This document shows, piece by piece, positions 47,230-58,334 of a stretch of 64,000 nucleotides of DNA. Position 1 is the first letter of the stretch. Every line of letters begins with the position of its first letter. The notes beneath the pieces are model-generated. The model was not told where the DNA came from and searched no databases. It saw only the letters and a list, made by a program, of their open reading frames with translations. The stretch lies in NCBI GenBank assembly GCA_004352715.1, contig SCFE01000009.1, positions 300,611 through 364,610 of the forward strand, read 5' to 3'. The DNA comes from Hofstenia miamia. Its lineage: Eukaryota; Xenacoelomorpha; Acoela. Made by a program: the position numbers and the translations under genes.

Positions 47230-48470
47230 AAAGCTTTATCTAAGGCAATTGATAATTTTTAACTAAGTATCATAGAATCAATTTATATAGAATTAAGGTA
47301 ACCAAACTAAAAAAGATGAATATAAATATTTACTAAATCTACCAAAGCTATTTCAAAATGTAAACATTGATTAACATTTTTTAAGTTTTAGGCATTGTAT
47401 TTTCCTTTAGTTAATTCCAAATAAATTGTTTGCTTTCTTGCTTTTTTATTATAGTACTGTAACTCTTTGATAGAGCAGTTATAAAATATATGGCGCCTGT
47501 CAACATTAACATACAGCAACACTTTAGGTGATTTAAATGTATAAAGCTCGATTCATGTACTTCGATTAATATTGCGATTATTCAAAACGGAATAGATTAA
47601 TCGAGTGTGTCATATGTCATATCATATTCACTCCCAGCACTGGCAATAGCTTTTCTTAGCTTTAGTCACCAATTTCTTTGTGCCTATCATTTTTGAATGA
47701 CAAATGTAGGCAAAAAAAAATAATAAAGTTGATCATACAAGAAAATTGACTGGCATAATATAGATTTGTCCTCAGAATGACATCATACGTAGGGTGCGTC
47801 GTTATAATTATATCGAAATCGATACCGTGGTTTTTCGAAAATACCAAAAAATATCGATACCGGCGAATCTTGTGTAAAAAATTGATCGGTATATTATTTA
47901 ACAGAATTTGTATTGTATGCAAGCCCGCGGGTCAATGTTTGCAGTATAAAACTTGGAATATTTCTGTCCGATGTCTAAGACATGGCCCGTTGTAAAACTT
48001 AGCAAATTTCTTAGGAAGAAAGATCTATTAATAATGCAGTTACAATTTATGGCTGATTAGCGCAAAAGATGGTGTGATAAATACTTTCACAAAACTAGAT
48101 ATGTGTAAATTTTTTCTTAAAATATCAGTTTTACGCGGGTTAAGGTGCCTATATTTCTATGTAATATAATAATCATGATTTTAAAACTTAAATCATTTTA
48201 ATTTCAAATGCCCCATTGCGTATGCTATGCATATATTGAACGATTTTAACAGAATTTTGAATATTATACTACATTGTTCTATGGACCAGTTAAAAATTCT
48301 ACTTATTTTTCATAAACACACTCTCAATAAAATTCATAAATGTTTGTAATTACTAGTGTTATTATTAATTTGGTATTATGAATTTTGAAAAGTGGGGTAT
48401 AAATTCTCTTTAATTACAATATGTGATAAATTCCATTGGTAGTTTAAGCTAAAATTTAGAAGAATATCAC
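47230..48470. other. non-coding stretch
   Basis: A word tract built on ATCGATACC lies at 47813-47890. Otherwise nothing recognisable. Confidence 0.35.
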
Positions 48471-48476
48471 GATATA

Positions 48477-48958
48477 CAGTCGAACCTTTTGAAAGTTAAT
48501 CTCTCTTCATAGTTAACTAAAGTTTATTGTCCCATTAAAATTATGTCCAAAATCAGTAAAAAACAACCACTCTATAGTTAATATCTCTCCATAGTTAAAT
48601 TAATTTATCAATCCCATGACACAATTTACATCTCTGAAGTTGAAGTTTTATAAAATTGCGCGTCATTTTTTTATATAGATACATATAAATGTATTGAATA
48701 AATTGTTTGTACTTTTTTGAAATTATATTTTAGTTATTAAATGTTTGGATTATGAAACAACGACCTTCCCTAAAGGTTATTTATTACTCTAATGTTTTTA
48801 TGACTAGCAGGGCACAAGTCTTTTTGGAGGCTGAATTGCCCTCTCAACGCCCTGATGTGGACATCCTAATTCTATAACAACCTCTCTAAAGTTAAAACAT
48901 TCCTATATTTACTTTATTTGTTCAGTCCCTTGAACTAAACTACGGAGATGTTCGACTG
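48477..48958. mobile_element. pogo/Tigger-type MITE (482 bp)
   Basis: The left end CAGTCGAACCTTTTGAAAG and the right end, read inward as CAGTCGAACATCTCCGTAG, share CAGTCGAAC. TA flanks both sides (48475-48476 and 48959-48960). CTCTATAGTTAA-like words recur subterminally at both sides, paralleling the CTCTATAATGAAC words of the element at 20.4 kb. No transposase is present. Confidence 0.85.
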
Positions 48959-48964
48959 TATTTC

Positions 48965-51120
48965 AATTTATATTTTGACAAATAATGTGTTAGCAAAAAA
49001 TGGTCCTTGAACTGTACATTTCCTTCAAAATAGTTCATGATATAATTTTACAAAAGCCAAACAAGTGAAATGACACAATAATATTAAATTTAACTATTTA
49101 TTATATGATAAGTCTCATAAACACTAAAAAAACACTAAAAAATTTGTTCGTTTGCACCAGAAACAAACGTATTTAATATTGAAAATTTGGCAAAATCTAA
49201 TGTTCACCAGGGTATTAATATGGTTCAAAAATTTTTTATTTGAAAAAGTCCTTTTAATGTCTTCAGATAATCAAGTTGTATGGACTAAAAATAGTCAGGT
49301 ATTGGGTATGAACTTCAAAATACATCATTATTTTATCAACATAATTGTTTGCATTCTAATAATAAGTTTTTCTTTGAATTTATTATTACATAACAGTGTG
49401 ACTTAGGCTTCGAAATTTCATATTTACGTGGGTATGGGTGGATCTGAAATTGTCCATATTTCTTTTACATTTTAAAATTTCTGCCTTTGTTTCTATATCT
49501 GAAATTTTATTCCCAACATATAAGGTTCTGCAACTTCCATTGATTGCAGAATCCAACAATAGTTCGTTTTGTTTCTGAATTCAAAAGGCCTTTAGAAATT
49601 CCCGCCTTAGCATAATCACAAACAGTTGCCTATTTTTTTTACAAAGTTCATCCGAGCTCTAGACTCTCAGAGACAGATGAAGCAGGCTACTTTATATCCA
49701 CTGACCTATATTATATTTAAATAGTACAATGTTATGCTAACTGATAACGATTAGTAGAATAAATGAACAATCGGGCTATTATTTAGTTACCTGCTCCTAA
49801 CCGAAAAATGATTCACATGGTACATTTTTTATGGAAAAATATATATATAGTCATGTTCTCTTTGAGGAACATTTTACTTCAATATTTATCATTAAATATT
49901 AATCTGTTTTCGGGTAATTTAGATAATGTGATGCTTATAATAGTATTACTCAGCTCTTTCTGGTTGCATTTTTCTTGAATTAATATCATTTTGCAATTAT
50001 GCTTCTAGCATTATCATTGACTTGCCCAGCTTTCTGAAAAGTCATGAAGTTAGTAATAATTTAAAAAACATTCATTAACCCTTTGAGGCATAGGGGTACA
50101 TATATGTCTCTCCTAAACAAATCCGTTTTTCTAGAATATTATAATTCACAGTATATTTGTATTTTACATGATTAATCTCGAGATGAAGAAAAGTTAACAT
50201 ATTTATAAAGTCTCAGCCAAATTGCTAATTGCTCCTCAAACTTTTTGTTTTTCGATTGAGTATGATATTCCTGTTTGATCAATCTGATCACTGATTTGGA
50301 AAATAATATAATTAAGCGAATCATGTGGTTAAAAAGAGTGTTTGTCAATAATTACAACTTTGTCACATTCAATATCAGCAACAGAAATTGATGTACGGAC
50401 CAGGAAAAGCGGAAACGTTTTGAAATCTGCTGGGACTGCAGTGAGACGAGACTGAAAAACTGAATGAAGAACTGGACTGGGACAGAATCTCTATATGTGA
50501 CCACACTACATTCCTATTTAAGGGAACGTGATACAAAGAGACATCTTTTCCACACTGGTGACATAGGCAATTCTCATCAACCCCTTGAAAATTCATACAT
50601 TTACGAAAAAAAACAAGATAATGGAACAGCTAGCTACTGCTTTTAGCCAACTATTATATTTAAGTCAATAAGAATTTGATCTATTGTCAAATAAGAGACT
50701 TTTAAGAGATAATAATTATGACGAATTTCTAAACTCAAGTTATTTTGTAGTCAATGTAATATTTATTGGGGCTGCTTGAAGTGCAGATGACAAAGCAATA
50801 GCTTGTCAGATTACTGCTAGTAACTGTTTCAAATGCTAAAATAGTCTAAAATACCAATTCCTAAGGTTCTTATATAAATGTAATCAAGTGAACTGCTATT
50901 GGCAAAGTAAAATGTTGCAATGACACGTAAACAAAAGGGAATTCAAAAACAAAATCAATTTGATTACATGAAGAGGGGTCGTATTATGCTGAAATGTACT
51001 GTGTATAAATACAGGTAGTTTCTTCTTTTAATAAATGGAAATGGACAGCAAAAGTCCTTGTGTGCAGAAAAAGTCATCGTAAGAAGCCAGCTTTAGCCAA
51101 TCATTAATAAATTGTAGTCA
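48965..51120. other. region without a recognisable gene
   Basis: TTAA followed by CCCTTTGAGGCATAGGGG at 50075-50096 looks like a solitary piggyBac-type left end, but I could not find its partner. A GGGACTG-word stretch is at 50398-50482. Confidence 0.35.
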
Positions 51121-51130
51121 TTCACTTAAT

Positions 51131-51515
51131 TAGAGGTGTGCGGGAGAAGTTATATTTGATCCCGATCCCTGTTCCGAAAGTTTTTTGTCCCGGTCCCGCA
51201 AATTTTATCTTGGTTCCAGTCCCGGTTTGTTCCCGGTTGTCATTAGCGTATGTAATTTGACAATAACATATAGAGTTAAAAATTATTAAACTAAAAAATA
51301 CTAAGTGGAACAAAATTAATACAAATTACATTATTCTTGAGCAAAAGAAATGCTTAAAATATCAGGGTGTAAATTCTTCATAATATGCTTTATATGTACC
51401 TTGTCCCGAAACATTCTGTCCCGGGCCCCTCCCGTATCTGGTCCGGATAACTGTTCCCGCTCGATGTCGAACCAGATGCGATACCGGAACTAGGTACTGG
51501 TCAAGCACACCTCTA
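51131..51515. mobile_element. hAT-type MITE (385 bp) with a CCCGG-word core
   Basis: Perfect 11-bp inverted ends, TAGAGGTGTGC and GCACACCTCTA, are flanked by CACTTAAT (51123-51130) and CCCTTAAT (51516-51523), an 8-bp duplication with one change. Ends and duplication fit the hAT superfamily. The core is made of imperfectly repeated words (GATCCCGATCCC, GTCCCGGTCCCG, CCAGTCCCGG, GTTCCCGG) near the left and right ends with AT-rich sequence between. No transposase is encoded. Confidence 0.88.
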
Positions 51516-52224
51516 CCCTTAATGCTTAGATAGTGGAAGTCGATTTATTTATATTAATCATAGACAGAATATATATATTATACTTGACGTTTAATTTAAT
51601 TATTTACTTTTCTTTGAATAAATCAATCATATTTTTTATTCATTGGAGGGCCTTGACTGAATTGCTCAAAGCAGTTTTGTAAGAACTGTATTACAGAGCT
51701 TCGTGCGAGCTGGAACCGTCCTGTACCCAAAAATTTATTCAATATATAAGGGCCTGACGCTCACAATTTTGTGATAGGCACTTTGTTTTTATTGATTGTC
51801 AATATATTATAGGTTGTATTTTTCTAGGGTTTCTCAGCCTTGTATAAAATAAAAAATGAATGAGTTACAGTGATAACAATTTATGGATATTAACATTACC
51901 TCTTTCAAAATGTGCAGATAGCCAAATATTTTTTAAGCAATCATTGGATTTAAGAAGTTTTTATGAGTGTCATTTAAAGTTTTACTCAGATATGGACATG
52001 GGTCAGGCAGAACAGAGTCGTGCCAGGCTTGGCCCGAGTCATTAATAAAAATGTGTCGACATTTAAAAAACAGTCTATTAAGCAACAGTGCACACAAATC
52101 AGTACAAATGCAAGGAATGCTATAAAATTTAATGGATGACTCAAAATATTTCGAGTCGGTCATAATTTATAAATAATATTGTGCCAAGTAATTTTTCCAT
52201 TGTGAAATTCTAAATTTACTCTAC

Positions 52225-52300
52225 TAAAATTCAATTTAGGATTTTAGTGTATGGTTTTAATTATAAATTTCTAATATACCCAACTTTGGTTAAGCTAATA
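52225..52300. repeat. dispersed repeat family, diverged copy C
   Basis: TTTTAATTATAAATTTCTAATATACCC resembles the central part of copies A and B (29.2 and 32.5 kb). A GGGTCAGGC-word stretch precedes it at 51993-52040, as GGACTGGTCAG does in copy A. Confidence 0.35.
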
Positions 52301-52662
52301 AAAACTTAAAGAATTTTCTTTGGCATGGATTGTATGAAATGAACCTACAATAGCAATCAAAATGTTGATAACTAACGCATTTCAGGTGAACGCCATGGGA
52401 AATTATTCAATTTTCAATCGATTTGCCATTCATATAGTTTCCTAACAATCGCCTTAGTTGTTTATAAGACACAATATACCTGCTCTGATGACATTAATTC
52501 ATAGAAAAAAATGTGCTACATTGAAAGGTGAAGAATGGTAAAGAAATGTGTTTGTAAGCATATACAAAAACGTATCTGTTTCATAACAGTTGCAGCTCTT
52601 TGACAAGTACGTTGCCTGTGATATTATCCAGTATGTTCTGAGCACCAGCCAATCGTTTGTAC

Positions 52663-52870
52663 TCATGCATCAATGTAATGTTTTGTGAGACTTCCTTCCT
52701 TCCGATCCCGAGTCAAAATTTTCTGCACTGTTCTTTCATGCAAGTCGCAAACAATGCCAAGATATTCCATAGAAGCATGTAAATTTTCTTCCACAATCAT
52801 TCGTACAGTTTCAATATTGCTTTTCAAGTACATTTTATCCTTTAAAAGTTGTGCGTTCACCACCCCTGAT
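52663..52870 (-). pseudogene. possible mariner-like transposase N-terminal remnant
   Basis: A minus-strand frame gives NIETVRMIVEENLHASMEY followed by LGIVCDLHERTVQKILTRD. This fits the second helix-turn-helix of mariner-like transposases (I-x-x-V-x-x-x-I-x-x-x...L-G-I-S-x-x-T-V-x-x-I-L-x-x-D). Neither the catalytic domain nor terminal repeats were seen. Confidence 0.4.
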
Positions 52871-52989
52871 ATTGTTGTCCTGTGTACATTTCACAGACCA
52901 CACACATTTATTTTTCCCGAGGCTCTCCCTACTTTGTGGTGTTCTTCTGCTGATGAAATACCATATATTATTTGCGTTGAAATATAAAA

Positions 52990-55085
52990 ATTAATGCATT
53001 CATGGTCACAGACAAATCAAAATTTATTTAATGTTGATTTTGCGCAAAGCGCAAGTCAAACATTCAAATTTCAAAATAATTAGAAAGTTAAATGAATAGC
53101 TAACAATGATTTTGGTTGGCAAATCCAATCATATCAACGATTTTCCTAAGAACATCATAGAAACTTAAAGGGATATTTTCATTGAAACCCTATAGTAGAT
53201 AATTGCAGTTTCTCTCTCTCTCTCTCTCTCTCTCTTTATCAACGTATAAACGATAAGAGGTTTGGGTGTTCTAGTTAAAATAAACCAATACTACAATAGC
53301 GCGAGATAGTGTTGCATTGGCATGTGTAAAATTGCTATTAACTAAATTTCGACTTTTTAAATCGATATGGGCATTTGGGGATGTACTCTAATGAATATCA
53401 TAATTTACCGCTTGAATATACAAAGCCTACCTTAAATTATAATACTAAGTCTAGCAAATAAATCGTAATAAGCAATGAATAGTAAATTTATAATTAAAAC
53501 AAAACTACTAGTTTTCATTTTCAACCAAAGTTTTTTTTATAAAATTTAGACATTTTTTATAGTGAAAATAAACATTTTATATGCATATCTAATGTTAAGA
53601 AGTTCCCTTTAATGCTTTTAAATTTAAAAACGTCACACCTTATGTAATTGGAAATTTTCCAGGACCAGAAATACGTTGAAGGAATTTCTAAAATTACTTA
53701 ATGTATCACGCTATAGATCAATAACAATCAGGCTTGCCGTAGATCTAGATTTAGATATGAATCTATCCAATCCATGGATATCTACTGGATATGGAATAAA
53801 ATATTAAAATATTTATTTTATGGACATCCATGGATCATTTTTAAGTTGCTTAAAATAATATCAGTAAAGAAAAACATGAAATTTTCAGCCTCGGCATTGC
53901 TAACATTTTTTGCATATTTTTCAGACTTATTGCCGTTAGAAAATGATTTTATATAAAAGTTGCAGAAGAATATGCAATGAAAGGCCTTACTCTTAGCATG
54001 CTGTTTTATGTTTGCAACATTTTTATATTTTTACAAAAGGGAAGTCATGGCATCTTGTCCCAATACATCACAAAAAGTCTTAAAATCAAACAAAAATGAA
54101 ATGGACACTTTTTGATTATAGCATACTGGCCCAGTCTGTATTCATTCTTCAATTTTCATGTAATTTTTAAAAAGGTTTGGCCTCAAAGTTGACCCCTTAC
54201 AAAACAAAGCCACTATTTTCTATTTTCATTGATTTAATATAATATTATGTGGGCGCTCAAAGACTAAACGATTGTTTAAAATTGACGGAAGTGATATCAA
54301 ACGTCAACAACGCCTCAATCTTATTGGAAGTAAGAGATTGACGCAATTGTTCCCCACCACTATAAAGTCATTAACTCATTCTAATAAGTTATTTTAGACT
54401 CAATAAAGAACAATATTGTATGTGCTATTACGTAATGGCATTATAAGAATTGTGACGACCAAAAACTTTATTAAAAAACTGCGCTAAACTATATTTGTTA
54501 CTTTGTTTTGGTTAATATATCCCATTGTAAAATATATTGATTTGGAAATATAATTCTGTTACATTGAAAAAGTTATTTTATATATACCACAATATCTTGT
54601 TAAATTTTTACTGAACATTTCTATTAGAATACCTTTTAAAATTTCAACATGAACTAGACAATTTTTCAGTTCAATTTAGCGAAATCAGTTGTTTAGAAAT
54701 ACATTTCCAGGAGTTTATTGCAATCCAAAAGACTAGAAAATGGATAAACCATTGCATCGTAAACCTTACAAAAATTTCTAGTAGAATTTTTTTAAATCTA
54801 TGCAAATAAGCTTCAACAAGAAGAAAACAATTTAAATTTACTATTTCGAAACGTTGTTGAACTGCTCTAATCTAGGATTCTATTTTTCGCTAATTTGATT
54901 AATTTTTTTATGAAATTGAAATGTATTTGGTGTTAATCGATTATTTCAATGAGCATTGAAATCTTTTAACCTTTATATAATTGCACCAACATATGGAGAA
55001 TGTGTGACATATGGCACAGATTAAATCAATAGGGTCAAAATCAAATGATTCCTTCTCCATTAATTTTAAATTCAAAAAGAGTTAT
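52990..55085. other. region without a recognisable gene
   Basis: A word tract beginning CAGGCTTGCCG at 53729 continues with GATCTAGATTTAGAT and ATCCATGGATATC words to about 53850. No element end was found on the right. Confidence 0.35.
53210..53235. repeat. (TC)n microsatellite
   Basis: About 13 units. Confidence 0.95.
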
Positions 55086-55093
55086 TTATTCAA

Positions 55094-55324
55094 CCCTTTC
55101 TTGCCTTCCGGTTACATATGTTGCAAGTGTTTAGGCCTATGAATCTCCCAAACACTTTCATCTGTACTGGTTATACCATTCTGGGCACAAACGTTACCAT
55201 TTCTAGTATAGTGAATGACCATCAGAGGGCACTGGGATAGTTGGTGTCTAATAATCCTAAAATACATGTATATTTTCAATTTTATGGTTCTGGCTGGAAA
55301 AAAAAATTTCTATGCAAGAAAGGG
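55094..55324. mobile_element. piggyBac-type MITE (231 bp)
   Basis: Ends CCCTTTCTTGC and GCAAGAAAGGG are perfect 11-bp inverted repeats. The right flank is TTAA (55325-55328) and the left flank TCAA (55090-55093), a one-base decay of the TTAA duplication. CCC-ends next to TTAA define piggyBac-type elements. It has no coding capacity. Confidence 0.85.
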
Positions 55325-55329
55325 TTAAA

Positions 55330-55795
55330 CGTTATCTATGACTGCATACGTTATCGATAATTGCAACAAAATTGTTTCAAGTGCAAGTACAAGCAAAAAT
55401 ATTTCAATCGAAATTTTTACATCATTTTAATAAAAATAAGATAGCAGTTGTTGTTTTGCTGTATTAAACACTTCATTTTTCCAAATGAATGCATATCTTG
55501 ATAATTCATATCAAACCAGCAATTTGCAATTTAGGAATTATTTAATGGTTTATCTAAGAAATTTTGTTCAAACATATATATATATGTATATTATGCGCAT
55601 ATTAATTAGGTTACATATCAAATTTTCATAATTTCTTTATTATTGACACAAATATTACTAAATAGCAATCAAGGGAAAAGCCTATAATGCAAATATAACA
55701 TAGAAAACATTTAATTATGATTTTGCATTGAAAATTATGCAATAGTTTCAATGCTATCTATTACTAAACAAATAAAGTCTAATATATCTCATAAT
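55330..55795. other. AT-rich non-coding stretch
   Basis: Nothing recognisable seen. Confidence 0.35.
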
Positions 55796-55801
55796 AACCG
55801 C

Positions 55802-56258
55802 AGTGGTGTCGCACTATTAGATTTAAGAAGGCATTCGATTCAATGAATTTTGATATTTTGCAAGACAAACTCATAAATTATAATATTGGTGATAACTCAA
55901 TTAATTTAATCATGAACTTCTCAGAAAACAGACAGCAGAGTGAAAATTAAACAGCAAAAAATCAAGTTATATTACGACTGACCGTGGGGTACCCAAAATT
56001 ACTGTACTTGGCCCTATTTTATTTGCAATTTATGTAAGTGATACAATAAAACAAATTAAACACAGCGACATTCACCAATTTCCCGACGACACATGCCTAA
56101 TAAATAACACAAAAATGCTTTTGATGCTGCAAAAAACCTCCAAACAGATGTACAAAAATTAAGCAATTATGTTACAAACAATCAACTAAAACTAAATATT
56201 GAAAAAACACAGTTTATAGTTTTCTCACTGAAGGCACAAAGAAAACTAATATGCGATA
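55802..56258 (+). pseudogene. decayed LINE reverse transcriptase, plus strand
   Basis: Across two or three frameshifts the plus strand shows VALLDLRRHSIQ (motif A, D-L-x-K-A-F-D-S), GVPKITVLGPILFAIYVSD (motif B), HQFPDDTCLIN (motif C, F-A-D-D with Ala changed to Pro) and LQTDVQKLSNYVTNNQLKLN followed by IEKT. Order and spacing are those of jockey/CR1-like LINEs. It is cut off at 56258, where the tail of a second LINE in opposite orientation begins. Confidence 0.82.
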
Positions 56259-57370
56259 TAAGATAAGATAAGATAAGAATTTATTAAAAATCAGAAAGAA
56301 AATTTGATAGTCATCTAAAAAAGCCTTTATACAAAATTGATAAAAAGTACAATCTGCAATCATGGTACCAAAGTTCAAGCACTCAAAAACCAAGTTGGGA
56401 ACAAATTTTCGTACTTCTTGATAAGCAACTTATAAGGTGCAGGATTCCGTTTCCTCAAATTATCTTCGTGTAGGTGCTGCGTACTGGTAAGTCGTCCTTC
56501 CAAACATGATTGTCTGTATGCAATATAGTTTCACCAACTAATTGTTCAAAGGGATTGAACCCTTCAATCACACCATAAGTAACCAGTCGCTTTTGAAGTG
56601 CATCGATTCTTTTCTGTTCACCCAAATTTACCCCTCCCAAACAGTCAGGCAATACTTTATTTGACTAAAGCATAAACAGATATACAAGGTTTGTAATTCA
56701 ACAAAATTGTACCCAATGGATTTCAGCTTTTTGAGAAGATAAACTTTCTGGACAAGTCTACTGCAAAGTAATCGAACATGTTCATGAAAGGTCAAATCAT
56801 CTGATAAAGTAATTTCCAGGATTTTTACATGCTTCACTCGTTTGATTCCGAAGATTTCACCAGGATCAGTGTCACATGACCAGCTAAAAAAAGGTCTACT
56901 GACTTTGAGGCATCTAAAACAAAGTTATTTGCATTACACCAATTTTTTATATGTTTCAGAACTTGTTCAGAAATCTCTAAATTCATACCAGCAACTACTA
57001 CGGTTATATCATCGGCAAACTTCGTGAGACGAACATCTTCATGATGATACGACAGTCCATCACAAACAATATTGAATAAGGGAGGCCCTAGGACAGTCCC
57101 TTGCGGTACAACACTGCTGGTGCACAAGATTACTGAACAGTCTCCATTCATTTCTACATAATGGCACCGGTCAGAAAGAAAATAGCATTCTAGGTTAACT
57201 ATGTGACGTTTGGCTCTCCACACTCCTGATAACTTCTCAATTATAGTGTTTTTGCGAACTTTGTCGAAAGCCTTGCTTAAATCTAAGGCTAAAACACCAA
57301 CATAATTTATTTCTGACTCTTGTAGAAATTTCGAATGTCCTGGAGAATTTGGTGGAGTACAAAAGAAAAA
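56259..57370 (-). pseudogene. decayed LINE inserted into the preceding one, minus strand
   Basis: The minus strand reads FLQESEINYVGVLALDLSKA then FDKV (motif A), a fL-x-D-R block, VVPQGTVLGPPLFNIVCDGL (motif B), LTKFADDITVVVAG (motif C, FADD intact) and NNFVLDASKS. In other frames it continues with ILEITLSDDLTFHEHVRLLC and the C-terminal Q-I-K-Y-C-L-T-V-W and F-N-P-F-E-Q blocks. The 3' end has AATAAATTCTTATCTTATC, a poly(A) signal with a CTTAT simple-repeat tail, ending at about 56259. At least two frameshifts separate the blocks. It is 5'-truncated. Confidence 0.85.
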
Positions 57371-57374
57371 AGTA

Positions 57375-57780
57375 TTTTTAGGGATTTCCCTAAATTGATC
57401 TGCATTTGTATACCGTCACAAAATGAGACCAATTTAGAGAAATTGTGAAAATACTCTTTTATAAGCATTCTCAAGAAAATGTATGTGTGATAAAATGGAA
57501 ATTGCCCAAAATCTAACAATCATTTCCTTTGAAGAAAGGCAGCACTACAATGCGCATTGCTTCATGATGCAGAAAGATTTTGTGACGGCATAAAAATGCA
57601 AGCCAATTTAGAGCAATTGGTAAAAATAAAAAATAGCACGCAAATTCCATTTTCATACGCCCTCGCGCAACAAGAAATATTTCGTGTAATGCTAAATTTT
57701 TTGATGATTTGAAAAAATTATGTTTTTCTAGTGTTTCCATGGTGTCAGTTGCCAGTGAGGAGCGTTTTTCAGTCACAGTA
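57375..57780. other. unassigned sequence beside the LINE, with internal mixed repeats
   Basis: Segments at 57405-57455 and 57570-57625 share CCAATTTAGAG-x-AATTG as direct copies, while ATTTTGTGACGG occurs inverted between them. Open frames here on the minus strand (57307-57519, 57513-57776) show no domain I recognise. Confidence 0.4.
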
Positions 57781-57784
57781 AGGC

Positions 57785-58040
57785 CACAAAAAGTGTTGTT
57801 TAGCTCAGATTGACAAGGTGCCTCTTTTAAAAAAAATAGGATGGAAATCTTTTATTTCAGAAGATAATTCCTTCCCGACAAACTCAAATATTAGCAGATG
57901 CAGGATAAAATGTCTATAAATCCAAAACACTCATTTATGTTCTTTGTTCAAGTCATTCGTGCTGCTGATTAGTTTACTTTTAGATTTAGCAAGTTGAAAT
58001 GTCTTTGAGATGGTGATACATATTACAATGATCACAACAA
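57785..58040. other. non-coding stretch
   Basis: Nothing recognisable seen. Confidence 0.35.
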
Positions 58041-58047
58041 ATTCAAA

Positions 58048-58078
<31 letters not shown>
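58048..58078. repeat. (ATT)n microsatellite
   Basis: About 10 units; a short (CA)n run follows at 58145-58158. Confidence 0.95.
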
Positions 58079-58177
58079 TTAATAGACAATGCCTACTTAA
58101 TGACAATAGTACACTACATTCATTTGAAAATTTTGTATAAAATGCACACACACACACATTTTAATATTATATAGATG

Positions 58178-58270
58178 TTTATTATATTTGTAAATAGCTT
58201 TTTGTAGTTTTGTAGTTTATAGTTTTTTGTTCCTTTTTCTTGCAGCAATAAATTGCTTTTGAATCTTATT
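58178..58270. mobile_element. dispersed LINE-end-like repeat, copy 2
   Basis: Partner of 11479-11570. Here the shared sequence runs straight into TTATATTATTATTATT and then into the 3' side of the minus-strand LINE that follows. It is either a plus-strand LINE tail or the 3' UTR of that minus-strand element. Confidence 0.6.
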
Positions 58271-58334
58271 ATATTATTATTATTCTTCTTGCATCTCACA
58301 GCTTCATGCTGGTATCCCCATCAGCTCGGGGAAC

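Noticed and set aside
50075-50096. Complete piggyBac element starting TTAACCCTTTGAGGCA
   Set aside because: No inverted partner end next to TTAA was found within about 700 bp, so only a solitary end-like sequence can be stated.
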